A stretch of DNA of 64,000 nt from Nannochloris sp. 'desiccata' (lineage: Eukaryota > Chlorophyta > Trebouxiophyceae > Chlorellales > Chlorellaceae): the NCBI GenBank assembly GCA_019044685.2, contig JAGTXX020000017.1, forward strand, positions 62,001 to 126,000, read 5' to 3'. Positions within the stretch are counted from its first letter, which is position 1. The number at the start of each line of letters is the position of its first letter. The notes under the pieces were generated by a model. It was not told the DNA's origin. It was given only the letters and a program-made list of their open reading frames with translations, and ran no database searches. Positions 60,731-64,000 of this stretch are shown one piece after another. Made by a program: the position numbers and the translations under genes.

Positions 60731-61824
60731 TTAGTTGGCAGCACCGTTTGCAATGGCAATGGCTTCCTTGTCTTCAAGAACAGGAGCAGGAGCAGCAGCA
60801 GGAATTAACTTCACATGCCTCAAAATTGCCACTGCACTTTTATCCAAATTTAATGTATACATATGCAATCCAGGGGCACCAGCTGCCAATAACCGTTCAC
60901 ACATCAACGTGCCCAAAGAAATGCCGTATGCCTTGATGGCCTCATCACTATCCTTAATCGTTTCCAAGACATCAGTAATGTGTTGAGGAACACGTGTTTT
61001 GCAGAAAGAAGTCATACGTTTAAACCCGTTATAATTCATAAGAGGCATAATACCTGGCAAAATAGGCACAGTGATACCAACAGATCTGCAATCTTTGACA
61101 AATTGTACATAGACATCAACGTCGTAGAAAAGTTGTGTAATAATAAAATCTGCACCTGCATCGATTTTCTGTTTAAGGTAATCAATATCTGCCCAGTAGT
61201 TCTTTTTCATTTCTTCGGCATCGTCCACAATCTTCTCTGGATGCGCTTCTGGGTAGCCACTAACACAAATTCCAAAATGATCACCGTGATGCTCACGAAT
61301 GTATTTGACCAAATCCAGAGCGCTGGAAAATCCGCCTTCAACTTGAGTAAAGTGTTCCTCACCATGGGGAGGGTCACCACGGAGAGCAAGGATGTTTGTG
61401 ATGCCTGCTTCTTTGCATTGTTGTAAAGCTGCCTCTAGTTTTTCGACGGGCATGTTGGTACAGGTTAAATGCATCATAGTTTCAACTCCTACCTGCGTAA
61501 AAGGTTCGCAAAATTGGGTCTAGAACAGTTAGAATGAGATGATTGATACAAAAGGAGGAATAAATGGAGCTATAATTTCTAGCCTCAACTTTGCATCCAA
61601 CTTGCCTTGTTCTGCATGTCTGTAGCAATTGTCAAGGTCAGGTCAGCAGTGGAGCCACCTGCTCCCCATGTGATATCACAGAAAGTAGGTCCCAATGCAG
61701 CCATGCGCGCTTGGCGGTCTTGCAAGTTCTTCACGCCCTCATCTGTCTTGGGAGGGAAGTACTCAAAACTGTAAAATGTCTCGCCAGCAGCGATCTTCTC
61801 GTTAATTTTATCAACGATCTTCAT
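60731..61824 (-). CDS. MTHFR: Methylenetetrahydrofolate reductase, catalytic domain only
   Basis: Two exons, 61824-61606 and 61492-60731; about 326 aa. The intron uses a GC donor (AAG|GCAAGT); the join [22 protein letters not shown] matches the family exactly at this point. Eukaryotic-type landmarks: [81 protein letters not shown]. It reduces 5,10-methylene-THF to 5-methyl-THF with FAD, feeding methionine synthase. Eukaryotic MTHFRs are about 590 aa with a C-terminal regulatory domain that binds AdoMet; here the protein stops right after the TIM barrel, at ANGAAN, and the convergent SWIB gene leaves no room for more. Confidence 0.93.
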
Positions 61825-62062
61825 GGCGATCAACTAGATCTTCCCAAATATATAAATATAGAATAACTCTTAAGAAGGAAAGATACCTTAAGTTCTTGAT
61901 TTTCTGCGGCCACCACAGTCTTCGGAATTTGCAAAAAGAAGAAGAAGTGGACCCCACAAAAGACCCCCTCTTCTCACACTCTATCAGCTAGTATTCCTAC
62001 TCAATGTTCTCAAGGTCTGCTTCACGCTTTCTCTTACATTGACATGTAATTCATTAAAAGAA

Positions 62063-63249
62063 TCATTTATCCCGAGCCAAGGCTTCTAAAAGCACTCCAG
62101 TTCGTCTCATCGCCGATGGCAGCTCGTCCAGGAAAATATCCTGTTGAATGGGATTTAACACCGGCCCTAGCTCATCAACAGCTGTACGAAATAATTTTAA
62201 CGGAGATACATCTGTATTGGGGTAGTCTTTGAACGTTTGCACAGCATTCTTTGAGAATAAATCTAATTTCTCTGCAGCAGTGGCGCCGATACGATTCCCT
62301 GAAGTGAGCAATGTCAGCAATGTAACAAAAAGATGAGCTGAAAGCTTGAGAAGAGACGTATGCAGCTCTTCTATATTTTCAGCTCTCTCACACTGTACAG
62401 CGAGTTGTCGTAATAGCTGAACATACGCAGCAGCGTTTGGCGACGGGTCAGAAGGAAGCACGCGCTGTGCTGCCGTATCACTGGTGCTACTAGCTTTTAT
62501 ATTCTCAAGATCTTGTGAAAGAGCTTTGCTACGAGCGAGTTCCCGATTTAAGCCTAACAAATTGCATTTTTCAACAATGTTGTCGCCGCCGCCGCCAGCA
62601 CCACCAATACAAAATTGCTGTGCGCTTTGAATAGCTTTCTGAAGAGACTCTTCTAAAGCACTATGAACACTGCACTGATCTACCAGGTACTGTACATAAT
62701 GTGCTTCAGAAAATAGCCATTCACTAAACGGCGGGGGTGGCGGGGTTCCAGCTGGTCGTGCCACCTCTAGCGCTCCTTCAGCTTGCAAAGCCTGCAATTG
62801 TCTCGCTATAAACTCATAAAACGAATCTCCAGAGACGTAGCTCTGTACTGGTTCTGCTACCTCGAGATTTCCTAGATCTTTTGGGTTTCCACTGCCCCAA
62901 TTTTGGACTTGGACAAAATCTACCCGACCGCCACTGTCGGTGGTGGCGGTCCCGCTTTTCTTAGGGCCTCGTTGCTGAATTAAATTAACAGCTTTATCTA
63001 CATCCTGTAAATATGGTAATGTATGCATCAAGTGTTTAGCATCAGCCAATAAGGAGCAAACTTAGATAAAGAACAAAGAGCGGCACTGACGTCGACAATT
63101 GCCTAGAATAAACTAAATTTGTAATTGCAGATTCTTACCTGCTTTCTGTAAGAACTCTTAGATTTCTGTTGTTTATTGCTTTTATTGGCCGGGACAGGCG
63201 TTCCAGCCCCGAAACCTTTGCCTGCTGCGGATACAATGAAGACATGCAT
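62063..63249 (-). CDS. Heme oxygenase-like protein, probably plastid
   Basis: Two exons, 63249-63139 and 63004-62063; about 350 aa. The head MHVFIVSAAGKGFGAGTPVP carries the AAGKGFG pattern often seen just after plant plastid transit cleavage; more transit sequence may lie upstream. Residues ~110-345 match the all-helical heme-oxygenase fold of plants: SEWLFSEAHYVQYLVDQCSV, LLGLNRELARSKALSQDLEN, LSAHLFVTLLTLLTSGNRIG, and AVDELGPVLNPIQQDIFLDE. The heme-ligating His of active HO, which should precede this region, is not evident, so it may be a catalytically inactive relative (as with plant HO2). Assignment rests on pattern, not alignment. Confidence 0.55.
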
Positions 63250-63411
63250 CTTATTTAACCGATCAATCTCGCAGAGATGACAACTCTCTTTGTACAAAAA
63301 CCCGTTAAAGATAAACTAGATAACACTTTTATTCATTTTTTAAACATACAAAATAATACAGCCAAAGAAATAAATACCTAAGATTTAAGCACTGGCGTTG
63401 GCACCGACTCT

Positions 63412-64000
63412 CTAATCTTTCCTCAGCACAGCAGCAGCGGGACCTCCTGCCGTGCTCTTCTCATGCAGAATCAATGGATTATAATCTGCCTCATATGGAA
63501 ACACTCTAAAATCTGTATACAAAGCCGATCCGTTGTCATCATAATGCATCGCTGCATAACACTCTTCACACCAAAAGTACGGCGTGTGTGGTGCAGATTT
63601 ATCGTCATACGTTACTTTGCGCGCGAATCTAAGACCACATGCTTCACAATCCCGCTTCCGGCGAAGATTTGCACCAGGATCAGCTATTTTATAAGGATAT
63701 TGGGCTATCAATGGGGGGTCTATGGCTGGATCATGGGTGCGCACATCGACAAAGACAAAAAGGTGCTCACAGCCACCTTGATGACAAAACAAACCTGCAG
63801 CACCGACCCCTAACCGCACCCACAGGTCTTCAAATACACGATCTTGCATGGAAGCAACGGAATAGTCGGTTGTAAATGGCCCTAAAGGGCGAGCGGACGG
63901 GCCAGGGACCGGGTGCGGTGGCGCTCTGACATTGATATGTTTTAAATATTTTCTTATTCCTTCCGAAAGATCACTAGCATCGCTGGTATTGGTAGTGACA
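63412..64000 (-). CDS. SNAPC3: snRNA-activating complex subunit 3 (SNAPC3/SRD2), partial
   Basis: The frame is open from the right edge to a TAG at 63412, giving about 195 C-terminal residues; the start is outside. It contains DASDLSEGIRKYLKHINVR, then the zinc domain: LFCHQGGCEHLFVFVDVR, CEACGLRFARKVTYDD and YFWCEECYAAMHYDDNG, the Cys/His pattern and the CHQG-x-CEH box that define SNAP50/SNAPC3. It binds the upstream promoter element of snRNA genes; the Arabidopsis orthologue is SRD2. Frame upstream of the Met at 63849 is conserved-looking, so that Met is internal. Tandem with the next gene. Confidence 0.9.
   Translation of the reverse strand, partial: VTTNTSDASDLSEGIRKYLKHINVRAPPHPVPGPSARPLGPFTTDYSVASMQDRVFEDLWVRLGVGAAGLFCHQGGCEHLFVFVDVRTHDPAIDPPLIAQYPYKIADPGANLRRKRDCEACGLRFARKVTYDDKSAPHTPYFWCEECYAAMHYDDNGSALYTDFRVFPYEADYNPLILHEKSTAGGPAAAVLRKD

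Overview
The window is compact eukaryotic nuclear DNA, most likely from a green alga (Chlorophyta). Three things point there: spliced genes with short (about 75-150 bp) GT-AG introns confirmed by reading frame and family alignment; plastid-type enzymes with transit-like N termini (NADP-malate dehydrogenase, NAD-malate dehydrogenase, NADH-GOGAT); and a long Chlamydomonas-type glycolate dehydrogenase instead of a plant-type peroxisomal glycolate oxidase. Standard stop codons are used. About 31 protein genes were resolved, roughly one per 2 kb. No tRNA, rRNA, transposon, virus or CRISPR was seen. Family names come from recognised motifs, not from database searches.

Layout. 1-7 kb: 3' end of a DDB1 gene, an Enhancer-of-polycomb protein, an unknown membrane protein and a WAPL cohesin-release factor. 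7-17 kb: plastid NAD-MDH, alanine aminotransferase, alanine:glyoxylate aminotransferase, a mitochondrial carrier, an RraA-like protein and ETF-beta. 17-28 kb: the PRP43-type helicase, plastid NADP-MDH, the two enzymes of de novo GDP-L-fucose synthesis (GMD and GER, divergent), histone H2A.Z and a small basic protein. 28-33 kb: a large unknown protein with possible beta-trefoil repeats and a FET4-like low-affinity iron permease. 33-52 kb: NADH-GOGAT, a quinone oxidoreductase, hydroxypyruvate reductase, a tandem-LOV photoreceptor, glycolate dehydrogenase and serine:glyoxylate aminotransferase. 52-64 kb: a DUF3783-like protein, TAF7, an organellar S1-domain protein, a polyglutamine protein, a DEK-C/SWIB protein, a catalytic-domain-only MTHFR, a heme-oxygenase-like protein and the 3' part of SNAPC3.

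The main observation is functional clustering. Glycolate dehydrogenase, three candidate glyoxylate aminotransferases, hydroxypyruvate reductase, GOGAT, two plastid malate dehydrogenases and a BOU/CAC-like mitochondrial carrier lie within about 45 kb. Together they cover most of the photorespiratory glycolate-glyoxylate-serine-glycerate route, ammonia re-assimilation and the malate valves. Several are arranged head to head over 250-415 bp intergenic regions (GYD1/SGAT, AlaAT/AGT, and GMD/GER for fucose), which suggests shared bidirectional promoters. HPR, SGAT, AGT and GYD1 have N-terminal extensions that look mitochondrial, and none ends in a peroxisomal PTS1. This fits a mitochondrial, chlorophyte-style photorespiration. 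A blue-light LOV protein sits between HPR and GYD1.
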